Source: Pomphorhynchus laevis
Lineage: Eukaryota > Acanthocephala > Palaeacanthocephala > Echinorhynchida > Pomphorhynchidae
Direction of reading: 5' to 3'
DNA: 64,000 bases
Assembly: GCA_012934845.2 (NCBI GenBank)
Contig: WNNJ02003258.1
Span: 1 to 64,000 of the forward strand
The notes beneath the pieces are model-generated. The model saw only the letters and a list, made by a program, of their open reading frames with translations. It did not search any database and was not told the DNA's origin. Shown here one piece after another: positions 10,401 through 25,400 of the stretch; positions within the stretch are counted from its first letter, which is position 1, and each line of letters starts with the position of its first letter. The position numbers and the translations under genes are program-made.

Positions 10401-13400
10401 CCGACTATGCCATCGTCCAGGTACCACATGTTGAGGTTTATTCCAGGGATATGAGAAACGTGTTCAATCGTTTTCTTAATGGCCAACGCGAAGAGGAACG
10501 GGCCCAACGGGTCACCCTGCTGGACTCCTTCACATGAATTGAGAGGGTCCTGCGGGCCGAAACGAAGGGGTGCCTTGCACTTGTATGAAAAGTCAAACCA
10601 TGGCAAGAGCTCCGGGACGTTCTCTCGGACCGCCGCTCGTAAGTGCGCTCTGGACAATGAGTTGAAGGCGTTTGAAAGATCGATCTTTGCCCAGGCCCAG
10701 TTGTTGTCGTTGGCGTGAAGTTCGTGGATTTGTCGGATGTTGTGAACGAACCTTTCCACTGCGTTTGGGGTTGCTACCCCAAGTTGTGTTGGTTGTAGGA
10801 GACCAGCGAAACGTTTGCGGAGTTTGAGACATATGCATTTCGAGCAGAGACGGCGTAGTGTTTCGCCAACGGCAATTGGTCTTATAACCCCGTTCTTTTT
10901 GGGAAGTGCGATCAAATTAGCGCCGGCAATGTAAGGCGCCACTTCAGAGGGTGCTAGTCCCGCCAGAAGGTGGTTGACAAGGTGCGTCAGATTCTCTGCT
11001 AGCGAACCGCCGCTATTTGCTCGTAACATGTCCTGGAGATGCTCCGGTCTTAGCCTTAGGCAACCTGGTCCCGACGCTGAAGGAAAAGAGTTGACCGCGG
11101 CAATGACGGTCTCGCGGCCTACAGATATAGACGAATAGTGCCAAATATTTTCAGACTAATCCACATGCAATTCAAAACCTTCTAAGTAATAATTTGGCTC
11201 AAGGACTTATGAGTAATCCTGCATTGCTTAGTTCAATTAAGCTTAACAATCCACAAATGCAAAGAGTGAGGGAGCAGAACCATGAGGCTTCACAATTCGT
11301 TAACAATTCGGATTTAATGTGTCAAACAATGGAAATGATTCGTAATCCTACAACTATACATGAAATTACGAGAAACCATGATAGAGCCTTGATTAACCTT
11401 GAGAGTTTACCGAGCGGATATAATGTTCGACAGAGAATTTATCGCGATTACCAAGAACCAATGCTTAATGTGACATATGAGCAGTTTGGCGATAACCCTC
11501 TGAATACTAATTCTAGCTCATCTAGTACAGCTATCACTAGTCAAGTAGGAACTGAAAATACAAACCTCTGCCTAACCCGGGGGCATCTAAGAATACTACA
11601 TTTCAAAATAATCGATCTGAATCCATTTTAAATCATTTGCCATTTAATTTAGTCGATCCGTCTAGATCATATGTATCTAATACAAACCGTTTAGAGTCGC
11701 CTTTGCAATCTACATCAAGCGAAAACACTAATCGGTATTCTACGATGAACACTCAACAATTATTAGTAGGCGCTGCTGAAAATCCTCGCATGTTATCGAC
11801 ATGTTGCGATCGTGGTATTCTACTTAATCTGCAGCGTACATATGAATTTATACAGGATGAAAGACAAAGAGAACAAGTACATCGTGTAATTCATGAGTTT
11901 ATAAGTCAGTAGCAAATACCTGAAATTCGTGCTCTATGCACAAATACTCGAGCATTGAGGACGATTGTACAAATTCTACAGAACCTAATTCGTCTTAGGG
12001 ACACATCTCTACAAGTATATTCACAGTTGATATCTTCAAATATAAGCGGTCTAGTCGATAATCAAATGAATAGTCAACCTACTTCATCTGATGTGGATTC
12101 TATTCGATCACCAAGCAATAGACAAACAGCTTATGCAACAACAGTATTTCAAAATTTACAATACTCAAATCAAGATTATACTGCTTCGTTGTTTCAACCA
12201 TTAGATCGTCTTCATCCCCAGCAACATCAGCCGACAAATCAACAACCAAACCAAACTCAAGAACAACTTTATGCATCCGAACTTGTACAAATGCAGACAG
12301 TGGGATTCCATAGCCGTGATAATAATCTTGAAGCGCTTGCTGCATCTATGGGGGACGCAAAAATATCTGTAGAACGTAATGAAGACTCATTATAATTAAT
12401 TAATAAATTATTAATAATAAATTATTATTTCGGTGACTAATGTAACAATTATCCGGAATATAAGCAAATGTCTTACAAAACAAAAATAGTCAGTGTATTG
12501 AGTGTTCATCGTAGAATACCGATTAGTGTTTTCGCTTGATGTAGATTGCAAAGGCGACTCTAAACGGTTTGTATTAGATACATATGATCTAGACGAATCG
12601 ACTAAATTAAATGGCAAATGATTTAAAATGGATTCAGATCGATTATTTTGAAATGTAGTATTCTTTTACTACATTTATGCACCATAACGTAATGACATAA
12701 TATTTGTTATTTTTCATATTGGAAATGTTATTTTCTAATTACAATATTTCTTAGAATGAAAATACTTGTAAATTTCAACGGTAGTTGATAGCATACGCGT
12801 AGTTAGGATGTAATGCATGTGCGACATCACAGGAGACGATAAATGAAAATTCTGTAGCTTCTCCATATTTTTCTTCGCCACCTGCAATTTTATTTAGAGT
12901 TTCCAATATAAAATCAGTTTCGCTCCCTGTTGGGCTTTGATTACCGACCTTAAATGCAGAATGTTATGAATTATAATTATTTGTAACTATTACTGCCTTA
13001 GGATAACATTTAATAGGAAACTTATAAAAATTAAAAAATTATTACTATTAAAATTATCGTTTATAAATTTAAATCATTTATTGTAAAACTGATTACTGTA
13101 GTTTATATAATTCAATAGAGAGTTACAAAAATATTAAGTAAATTAACTAGTAAACAATTTTACATTTTATATCAATATAAAATGTAACTTATATTTTAAT
13201 ACTAAAATTTAGTCTGTAAAGGATTATTTCTATGAAGGAGAAACAAAACTATTTTAGGGAAGAAATAAGAAATAATAGCTAGCAGGTGCTTTCAAAGCAT
13301 GAAATTTAAATTATTGAATTTGTAAATCAATTCAGCTAACTGAGTCTACGTATTTAATATTATTTATAAATTAAAAAATAATGCTAAATAACATTAAATA

Positions 13401-16400
13401 ATTAAAGAATGAATAATTATATAAGATTTTATTTAATTATATCAAGTTAAAATTTATAATTAAAATTTAAAAAGTCAATTTAATGAATTGACTAATAAGA
13501 AACAGACGATGTATAAGAATAAGAAATAGAGGTCATCAGGAGGAACTTTACAATTTTTTCCGCTACATTTAAAAGAACTTTTTCCAAAAAAGTTTAAGTC
13601 GTAATGTTTTACGTTGCTTTTTTAATTTTTTTTAATAAAATTTTTTATATAAATTTATATATGTTTATATATAAAGGTTTTATATTCTTTTTTATTTTTT
13701 TATATAATTTATATCAAGTTAAAATTTAAATTGAAATTTAAAGTGAAAACCAAATTTTATGAATAAATAACATACGATCATATCAGATAACTGAGATAAC
13801 TGATGTACCAGAATAAGGATTAGAGGTAATCAGGAGGAACTTCTATGGCATCAGGTTCGGCCCCCATTTTTCTAACCCTTGACCACAAATTAGTTAAATC
13901 CAACTTTGCAGAATTCGGGTCAATTATAATTAGTTTTTTTGCTTGCATTACCAATTTATTATATAAGTGTTCCAACTATTTTACATTAAATTTGTCGACA
14001 AACAAACAAGTTAACGCATTAAATATAAATGGAATAAACAAATAGGCATTATTAATTATTTGATGAAATTATAGCTATTTGTATTAAATTTTATTAAAAA
14101 TAAAATTTTCTATAAAATTTAAAGCTTTCAGAGATATTACGATTATATTACAATGATATATTACAATCCAAAGATAGTTCTCTCGAATTTCAATAGTAAA
14201 TATTTTACAAATATTTACCTCCGTTAAAGTTATTTCAGTTGTATTTCATAATATAAATACCTTCAGATTGGTGCATTGACGTTAAAGTGGTGCACTTTCT
14301 TGATATTAACTTATCACAGAATCAACTGAAAGTTACTTTTATAATTTAAGTTAATAAAAATGTTACTGAGTTTAATTTAAAGAATTAATTCTAAGAAAAT
14401 ATTTCAAAACCTTTAACAAATATTTTCATAGTGCAATCAATTATTATACTTTAATTTAAGCGTTATGCATACCGAGTCAACAATATGTATTGTTAGCTTG
14501 ATTTTCACATAAGCTATAATGTGAAAGTTACCGATATCATTACAAGTATTTTCAGAGTGTTTAAGTTTTAATCCGGTTCGTGCGCTCAAACCACGGTATT
14601 CGGCAATTATTGTTGTTAAATCGATATGCATAATAGCTCGATGACTGAAACTCAGCAAATACGTCAGAATTTACTCGCTACTTATTTAAATAAAACTAAA
14701 TTAAGTTAACTATATTTTAACTTTTTCTAATTGTTGTCATCTTAAATATTTTAGATTATCCTGATGGTGGTGGTATTCCGAAATATCGTTAATAAATAAG
14801 GAAAGTTATTTTTATAAGATTTTTTAGAAAATCCAATAAAATAGACCTTATTATAATAGACCTTATTATAAGTGAACATAAGACCTTTAGAATATATATA
14901 AAGTTTAGATATTGTATATATTAATGAATTATCTTGATATTTTCATTAACTTATTATCAAATCAGCTAACTGAGTCTACGTATTTAATATAATTATAAAA
15001 CAAACAAAACATAATAATGCTAAATCAAAATTTAATAATTAAATAATAAAAAGAATAAATAATTGTTATAATACTTTATATTATTTGTATCAAGTTAAAA
15101 TAAAAAATTGAAATTTAAAATAAACGTCATTTTTATGAATTGACTAATAACAGACGTTGTATCAGAATAAGAATTAGAGGTCATCAGGAGGAACTGCTAT
15201 GCTATCAGGTTTTGGCCCCTAACTCCTCTACCCAACATAGCAGCGGGGCCAAATACATGCTAATGATGTATTTCCTCTGAAATAACTATCTAGTATCTTA
15301 TTCTAATACAAAGTATATTATTTATTATCCATAAAAATTTGCCACTTAAGAGTTTAAATTTATTATTTATATTATTGTGTTGATTTATATATTTTACTAT
15401 TTTCTGCTTGATGTTATTTTTATAGTAACCTAGTTTAAAATATGTATCTATTAAATTATTTAAATTATTTTGAAGAAAGCCAATATCATTACATATTGTT
15501 GCAATTCTTAAAATTTCATTATTTAATGTATTATATTTTATATTATATGGTATTCATGAATGCTCATGCAAAAATATGTTTCTTGTAAATTTAAATATGT
15601 CATCTTTACGATATAAATTAATAGTAGTTTTAGTTAATGTTAATTTAATGTTCATATCTAGATATACACCTTCTTTATCATTAATATTGGTTTTTAGTAA
15701 TAATAAGGCTTTCTGGATAAATGTGTTCACTAATTGAATAAAAATTATTAGAATTAAATACACATATATCATCAATGTATCGAAACATATATTTCATATA
15801 TTTATATTGTTTAGATTTAGTTTTTACACAGTTATGAACAAATGCATATTCTATAAAGCTTACATTTTAATTGCATAATTCAAATTTAATAATTGTTTAA
15901 TTTTATTTTAGATTAATATTAATTATTCTAATAAATTTATATCTGATAAATCGATAAATATTGTTTTACAAATATTTACCTCTTCGTTATCAAAATTAAT
16001 GCAAACTGTGACATAGTCCGCATCATTAATAAAATTCTGATTTGAAGCAGAAATGATTGCCTAAAATAAAAGTGATATAACATATATGACAACATGCGTA
16101 TGATCACTTTTACCTTAATGGAACAAAATGTTGAGAGCAAGTTATCCTGATTTTGACCAGCAATAAATTCTTTGTTAAATCCGACTAACTTTGCAGAATT
16201 CTGGTCAACTAGACTGAGATCAAACTCTATAATTTTATCCGGTGTAGTAGACAGTTCTTCAGATATTCTAGCCAGAAGTTCATCTCGATGATTTCCCTAA
16301 TCATATAAACGCAGCAATCATTGAGTTTCTTATATTACGAATATATTTTAAATGATATTAATTATTCAATAAGTTTACAATCCTATTTACCAAAATCCTA

Positions 16401-19400
16401 ATTTTACAAATTACATTTTTAATCTCCTAATTAAAAATGTTTTACTAATTACATAAAATTAAAGATTTAATTAGCCTAAAGATTTGTTTTTGCAATATTC
16501 CATAATATTAGAATAATTAATGTTTTTATTTAACATTTATGTGAAATTTGAGATTTAGATCTAACATTTTATATGATCTTAAAGTAGCTGTATAGCTTCC
16601 TAAAATGCTTTAAATGTCGTAATATTTTCAAATATAAATTATACTCGAATATTTATTAACACGTGATTTGTTTTTATCGATATTTTATTTTACAATATTT
16701 TCCAAATCTTGAAATTTTTAGTATAATGCGTTTGTAAAACTCTAAAATTGTTAACCAAGACGAACACATAGAGGCAGTCTAGGAGGTACTAACCAACATC
16801 CCTGCCACTTGGCATTCCGTCGTAAATCAATCTAGTAGTCATTGTAATGTCCTCAGGACAAGTTGTCTTGTTGTTGCCAACAAGACAACATAATCTGCAT
16901 AAAGCAAAGATTGTATCCTGATGGAAACGAACTGAAGACCGACATCCGACAGAGCAGCCCGTCTCGAAATTTTGTCCATGTAAACAAAGAGCAAAACGAT
17001 TTATAAACCATTTATTATTAATATCCATGTATTATTAATAAATGAATGGTTATTATATAAAGTAAATGATAACCATTTATTAAATAATAACCATTGATTT
17101 TAAATAGTCGATAATGATCTATTATTGATAAAGAATTATTGCAGCTGGATTAAAGGAAAGAGAAAAAGTTTTTATTGATATTTGCTAACCTCTGTTAGCA
17201 TATTCAGAAATTACATTTGTAATTCAAATGTATTTAATCAAAATAAATTTTTACATACGTCAATAAGTCATTAAATAACTTATTAAAGCCATTAATATAA
17301 CGTCAAATTGCTTATTAACTAATAATGTCAAATAAATAACAATCGACTGAACAGCTTGACAGCACGGTGTGGTTTCTAGGAGTGAAGCCGACAGAAGCTG
17401 CGCTTCAGGTCATTATCAACGAGGTCGACTCGGTAACATCTGATGGCAGCTTGAATAGATAACTGAATTAAGTTATTAGTTTATAATGATACATGAATAT
17501 TAATTATTATAACGTCAAGTAATAACTAACTTAACAAGTCGTACTATGTGATGAATCATAATTATAAAGCAAATATTAAATATATTTCTCTTTTATTATA
17601 AACTCACAGATGACGTGTCATTTGTCAATCCAATCACAGGTACACTGAAAGCATAAAAGATTAAATTATTTTGCTGCAATTAGTGGTGTTTACACTTGCA
17701 GTAGTGTGTGTTACGCGTTCTAACACAAGATAAAAATCGATAACAATATTGCAAAATAGAAAAAATATATTTAGTCCAATTTTAAATAAAACAAATTAAT
17801 TGAGTATGTAGTCATTGTGATTGTTAGATTATGATAATATTATAAAAAACTTAATATTTGAATTTTATTTTAATTCATGATGTCTACTATAATTGATCGA
17901 TTACTTAAACAAGTTTATTAGTAATTTTCAAATCATTCTACTTTAATTTATTCGGCTTTATAGTGCGATTTGTTTAATGTTGAGCGTATGGGTGATATAG
18001 AGATAATTACTAGGTTTTTACACAGTTGAGATTATATAATTATTTAATAATATTATAAATAATATATATTAAATATAATATTATTTATTTGAAATAGGGC
18101 CTTAATAGTTCCCTCAAATAAGTCTAAAAATTTAAAGTCATAATGTCATTTGCTAATAAAACGTTCATTGGTTTGAAAAGCAAGCCAATGAAGCAGGGTG
18201 CAACATTTAATTCAAAGTAAGAATGTGATAGTGCATTTGAAAGCAGCCGAATAGCTGTTCTTCTTATTGCTAAATTAGCGCGTTTTCCAAGTGTGATCGA
18301 AATTTCAGTTCTCATTTGTGTAATTTTGTACGAATATGACTCAGGACAAAATGATTTGGTCCTGAGGATGGCTATCAAAAAATTACTTTTAATAAAAATA
18401 ATAATTTAGCTATTGAAAATTTGGCTTATAATAAAAATAATAATTTCACTCTCTATAAATTAAATATAATTTAAAAATTAATGAATAATCAATTTATAGT
18501 TTTATCAAGTGTTTCCTGTTGTATATATGATTAATGAAATGAACTGTGATGATTCGAATATAATTTATAAGAACTTTAATATGAACTTTCTATTATTCGA
18601 TTTTTCAGCTATAGTAAACATCAATGCATATGAAATATTAATATTAGATCGCATTTACAATATTTAATTGAAATTTGCACGTGTTTTACAAATTTGCTAC
18701 TGATATTGGAGATCAACGTCCTCAAGCATTATCCCTTTTGCGCCTAGGCCAAAACGCATACGGTGTTTCAACGCTCAACAGCAAAGCTAATTTTCTTAAT
18801 TAGGTAGGACGTTGAACGAGCGTCTCTTTTCATTCTATTAATGCGGCGCAAATATCTCGACTAAGGGACAGTGCGAACTCGCCCAGCATTCCATACTGTT
18901 CGACTCCGAAGTGAAGGAGTCGAAATAATTAGTATTTATAAATAATTATTTATTTTAAAGAAAAATTTATTTTTTAATACTAATTTATTTTTTAATACAC
19001 AGCATGACCTATACCACTAGATTATGTGAAAATGACAGGGATAAAAACGGCACGCTCTACATCCGTTATCCGCTCATCGTATTTTGAACGTTTGCATTGC
19101 TTGTGGTAGTCGAAAGCACTTTAAGGTTCACTCTGACACGATATGACATGATGATTGAAAATTCAAACGTCTATAAACGTTTGCTCATACCGTAACCCAG
19201 CAAGACCGTAGCAGCTGACATCTAACCGAGCTTCGTTCTCTTTGCATGTAGTGGCTCTTTGAAAAATTATAGAAGAATTTATTGAATGTAATTTAAGTTC
19301 GATTTCAAGACTAGAACACACTGTTGATAGCTCATGCCCAAGAAGATCTCTCACTGCATTATCTTAATATCGAAAGTCCACCACATTTGAATGATATAAG

Positions 19401-22400
19401 GTGAAACAATTTACTCGATTCGCCGCCAGCACAAGATGATTGTGGGACATTTAACGTATTAAATCCGTATCGAACCGCTTTGAAATCTCTAAATTCATGC
19501 CGAGTAAGAAGTTGGCATCCTAAAGCAATAGGTAAAGCACTAAGCCATGTTGATGCTCCGCCTATTTCGGAAAATTTTAGGGATTGTCGAACATGTGTCG
19601 GAAGTGAGTATGATACAGCTTCTTAACGTGAAGTAAATAATTCGAGTAGATTTTTGGAATGTTCGGCAACGACATTTTGTTGAGCATGCATCAGGTCTTC
19701 GCAAACCAAACCTGATACATATGTCGCATACTTTGCTTGAACTTTCGAACTCGATAAAAATAGCATATCCTGGCTCTGATATTCCAAGACCTCCTATCCC
19801 GATCGGTAAAGACACTACAGTAAACATATCGTCCCTAAATCTGCCCCAACATTTAAGAAGAAGACAATCACTTATGTCATGCGTTGATAAAAGCAGTACG
19901 TCATCTTCAGGGTTGTAAGTAGTACTAGTTTGAACTTTCTTGGCTGTTAAATAAACTACTTACAACCCTAAAGATGACGTGCCGTAGTGCCGTCGAAATA
20001 TTGAATTTTTCTAATCAAATACTTAAAGACTTAATAAGTTAAGATTAAAAAGGAGCATACTTAATATATAATCTTTAATAAAAATATAAATTAGAGAAAT
20101 ATAAAAAAGTTGCATTTAAACATTTTTATTTTTAGTAAATTTAACAATTAGTTTTGTAGTGATTTTACTAAATATATTAACTTAAATTTGTCATTTAGCA
20201 AATCAGATCAGCTAATTGAGTTTATTTAATTTTATAATTTATAAGTTTTATTAACTGCTTTTATTATTTATTCTAGATAATAGAATATAAAACACGGAGA
20301 TACTGATTTGGATAGATTTCTACATTCAGCCAATTACACCTGAAGTTTATAAAACTGTTTAGAATAATTCAATTTTATCTAAACTGAATTAATAAATTGA
20401 ATAAGTTAGTTAATTAATAAATAGTTTTAAAATAATTGTGAATTTTTTAATTAATAATCTGCATTACATTGCTAATTTAACAATACGGTAATAAACTTAT
20501 CTGGACCTATTAAGAAAACAGTAAATTACAAATCTGATTTAAAACTTACAGATTATTTTCCAAATCTGGAAGATTGGGAGGATATGATGTAAAGTGAATC
20601 GCGAGATTTGGCAAATAGCATATAGGCTCGTCAATATGTATTAGTTTTCCAACAATCTTGTTTCCGTCCCTTACGAATACTTTCCCTGCAATTTTGAATT
20701 CGCGGTCCAAATACGTTAGCCAATTCCCGCCTCCGTAAATGGATGATCCAACCAGAGCATAGTTGTGACGAAGCATATTTGAAACAGGCTTAATCTGTAT
20801 AAATAAATCTCATTAAAGCATAATAAAATAATATTTTTATTATAAACAGTCATTTGAATAATTTAATATTATTATAATAAAATATTATAATATATATGTA
20901 TATATAATATATAGAATATATAAGCAGGCTATTGTTAAAAGAAGAAAAGGCATCCACCGACAGAACATTGTTGTTAAAACCAATATTTCGGTTTCCAAAC
21001 GAAACAATTTTATGGTAATTGTAATTAACTTTAACACTTTAAACTTTTCTTGAACCAGGCTATATATATTCATGGCTTACAAGAATATATAAGACTATAC
21101 ATAAACAATTATACACAAAATATTATCTTATATTTTAATTAAATGTAAATAAGATTGGAATAGAAACTTTGTATTAAATTGACACATTTAATATATCAAT
21201 ATTAAATATATCAATATTTGATATATTTCTATTTATATAAATAAAATACATAAAGTAATAAAAACTACATAAAAATCAAATAAAACCTAGGTTCATATGT
21301 AGTGCTTCTAAATGTACATTAAAACTACTTATGGAAATATATGCTTTGATAAATTGATGATATATGTTTATTTAACTCTAATAATTTTTATTCTAGACGC
21401 GAACAATTTTATCCAGGTAGTCTTATTCTTACTAAAACCAATATTAATGATAAAGAAGTTATATATCTAGATATGAACATTAAATTAACATTAACTAAAA
21501 CTACTATTAATTTATATCGTAAAGATGGTATATTTAAATTTACAATAAACTTATTTTTGCATGAGCAGTCATGCATACCATATAATATAAAATATAATAC
21601 ATTAAATAATGAAATTTTAATTCTATATTCTAAATTAATATTATATTCTATACTTTGTATTAGAATATAATACTAGATAATCAAATTTCATCAGAGGAAA
21701 TACGTCAGTAAGACGTGCTTGGCCACGCTGCTATGCTATGTCGAAGAATAGTGGTTCAAACCGGATAACATAGCAGCTTCTCCTGATTACCTCTTATCCT
21801 TATTCTGACACAACGTCTGTTATTTATTAGTCAATTCATAAAAATGACGTTTATTTTAAATTTCAATTTTTTATTTTAACTTGATACAAATAATATAAAG
21901 TATTATAACAATTATTTATTCTTTTTATTATTTAATTATTAAATTTTGATTTAGCTGATTTAATCGTTCTATACAATTGATGTGCTAAGATGAGGAATAA
22001 GTTCGAAACCTGTTAAAAACAGAAGTTCACCATACACATTATATATTTCTTATTTGTATTATAACGCTGGTTAATTCTATTGACAACAACATAATTTAGT
22101 ATAAAAGTTCCTCTAAGTAATACAACATAGTTGATTCAACAACGCTATAAAAATACATAAGACGAAATAAAACGTCCTGCAATCGTTTATATCCTTTGAT
22201 TATAAAGCAAGTAGAGTTAAATTAAATTTAGACATTTATTCTTATTGTAAATAACTAAAATGCTGAAGATAACATGAAAACGTGTGGTATCATGGATACT
22301 AACAAAAGTCTAGTTTTTTTAATTTAAACATTTATAAAAAGTCTAAAATTAGACATTAAATGTAAATGGCTATAAACCACATGAAACCGTTCTGTCATAA

Positions 22401-25400
22401 TTCATACCTGGATTATAACACAAGAGTATAATTTGTTTAAATTTACGCATTTACATTAGAAATGCCTTAATTATTATAATTCTTTTAAATACATAAAGAT
22501 TTAATTGATGTAATTTAACGCATGTACAGTTTAGAATTATTTTTAATCACAGTTTATATTAAGTTATAATAAAACAATTCATTAATAAAATATAGTGAGT
22601 GAACTGTAATTTACACTTTTATCTTAGTTAAATAATTTCATTTTATGATACAAATTATTGCATGGAAATGCACTCGACGGTCAAGAAAAAATACCAATGC
22701 CAATAGTATTGATTCAACATAAAAATACAAATTAATAAAAACGAAAGTGGAAATTTTGCATTTGATGTTTTAAAATTTTTAGCATATTGTCATCTCATTG
22801 TTGAATCTTGATGAATTCTGATGAAGTATGTCATTCTTTAAATATTTATGCGATTGTTCTTTTGATGGCATCAATAAATTCAAAAATTTTATTAAAATGA
22901 AACAACATTATATATCAAAATTTCCGGATATAAGAAAATGTAATATTGATAGGATTATGCGCACTCACTTTAAAGCATGGACTGTCCGTATGTGTGGCAA
23001 CAATGGCAAAGGGATTACCTTTTTCATATTTCTTCCCAATTATAAACGACATGAGGCATGTATCGTTTTTAACAATGAAGTACTAAATATCAAAAGTAAT
23101 TCTAATTTGAATTCATAATATACGACTAGATTGGCATATTAAAAACTCACGGATATTCCAATATTAATAAATATTGTTTTTGAAACATATTGCAACAAGA
23201 AATATTCTAATTATTTTTCTAATTATATTTCTGCTGATTAGATGATTAGCTAATATTCTAATATTATAAAATAAGATATGAAACGCATCCTGAAATTTAT
23301 TAAATGAACTGACCAAATCATTTTAAATTTATTAATAATTACAGCTTGCATGCGTTTTAAAATACTTTATGTACTTAAGACATACGTTTTAAATTAAATA
23401 TAATAGGTTTGGAAAGTTGGGAATGCTACACAAAAAGATATTCATACAGATAATGTAAAATTATTTAAAATACAATTATTTATGCAGCAATTATTTATTA
23501 AATTTTAAATTATTAAAATTAACTTGTTTTTGAAGTAAATTCTTACTATTGAAGAATTGAAATATGCTGCTATGTTAAGTCGAGGAATAGGGGCCGAAAC
23601 CTGATAGTATAGCAGTTCCTCCTGATGACCACTAATTGTTGTTCTGATACAACGTTTGTTATTGATTAGTTAATTCATAAAAATTACTTTTATTTTAAAT
23701 TTCAATTTCATATGTTTACTTCATAGAAATTATAATTATTTAATTATTTAATTTTTATTAAATAATTTTAATTTATAAATAATTTAAAATGCGTAGACTC
23801 AATTAGAGTACTGATTGTTCATTCCATAAACTTAACGCTATGTATTTGGACTTTAAAGATATTCAAATATTACGAGAATTACTTGCAGACATTACGCTAT
23901 TAATTTTTACTTTACTTTGGACTTTAAATCTATTCTATTACATAACTCGATAAACAAACTCAAACTCATATCATCACTTATCTTGTTGAGTAATACAACA
24001 AACTCGTCGTGTCGTTAAATGTTTATAAATCAACAAATAATTCTCGAGAAGTGCTCTTACAAATTTAATTGTTCAAAGTTATTAAGTAACTTAAAATTTA
24101 TTTATAAAATAATTAATATATAGTTTGATATCTAGTCATTATTAATTGATAATATAAATTTAATAATCAGTAATTATTATCGGTAATCATTATTCATTAA
24201 ATAAAGTACTATTAGTCAATTCATATAAATTGATTTAATTTTAAATTTTTAATAATTAATTTAATCGATATATAAATATTAATTGTATAAAATCTTATTT
24301 TATTATTTATAATAATTTATCTTTATTTTAAATTTATACATATATTTGATACGTTGATTCGGTTATTTGATCTTATCGTAGGCTACTTATTAGTCAATTC
24401 ATAAATCAAATCAGCTAATTAAATCTACGTATTTAATATAATTATAAAATTATAAAAAATAATAATGATAAATCAAAATTTAATAATTAAATAATTAATA
24501 ATTATAAAAATTTGTTCTAAGATTTTAAATAATTTTTATCAAGTTAAAATTTGAAATTTAAAATAAAAGTCAAATTTATAACTTGAATAATAAATTTAAT
24601 CGTTATATAAATATTAATTGTATAAAATATTATACAATTATTTATTATTTATAATAATTTATCTTTATTTATAATAGATAATTTTTGGGTTTTGCTCTAC
24701 TGTTGCTGCTTTAAAAGAGTAAAAGCTTAATTCAAAATTAGTTCAGCTTTATGCTCTATTTATAAAATTAAAAATTAAACCAACTATTTATAGTAGTGAA
24801 TAGGAACGAATCCTTTATAATGTACAACTTTGACATGTATGTTGATTTTTAAGGTATTGTCATTGAATGGTATTTATTTTAACTTTACTTTGGACTTTAA
24901 ATATATTCTATTACATAACTCGATAAACAAACTCAAACTCATATCATCACTTATCTTGTTGAGTAATACAACAAACTCGTCGTGTCGTTAAATGTTTATA
25001 AATCAACAAATAATTCTCGAGAAGTGCTCTTACAAATTTAATTGTTCAAAGTATTGTTTGAGGCAATACTATTTTATAACTTGTAAAATTACAGTATTTG
25101 AAATTTTTAAAACACAATATTTTATAAACACATTTTGATATTACAATTGTCTGGTATTTTACTCATGCATGATATCAATTCGGGTAACATTTCGGGTAAA
25201 ATGATAATATTTCGGGTAAAACAAATCAATTAACTGGGACTTTGACGAGAGGATATGTTTCATATTTTCGTTTCGATTTGAACTACTAAAAACTGAATTA
25301 AAAATGTAGAATTATATTCCTATAATTATATTTTTTCTATAATGTGGAAAATAATTGTAATGATTTTATTGTAAATATTAGATTTAAATGTGTTATGAAA

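Noticed and set aside
13845-14045. 66-codon plus-strand frame as a gene
   Set aside because: Its start lies in a Naiad-like tail and its middle is antisense to an exon-7-like fragment.
22828-23118. 96-codon plus-strand frame
   Set aside because: The minus strand encodes aminopeptidase exon 4 with HTDSP; the plus frame is its antisense shadow.
23909-25052. 170-bp direct repeats as LTRs of a small retrotransposon
   Set aside because: No TG/CA ends, no primer-binding site and no gag or pol between them.
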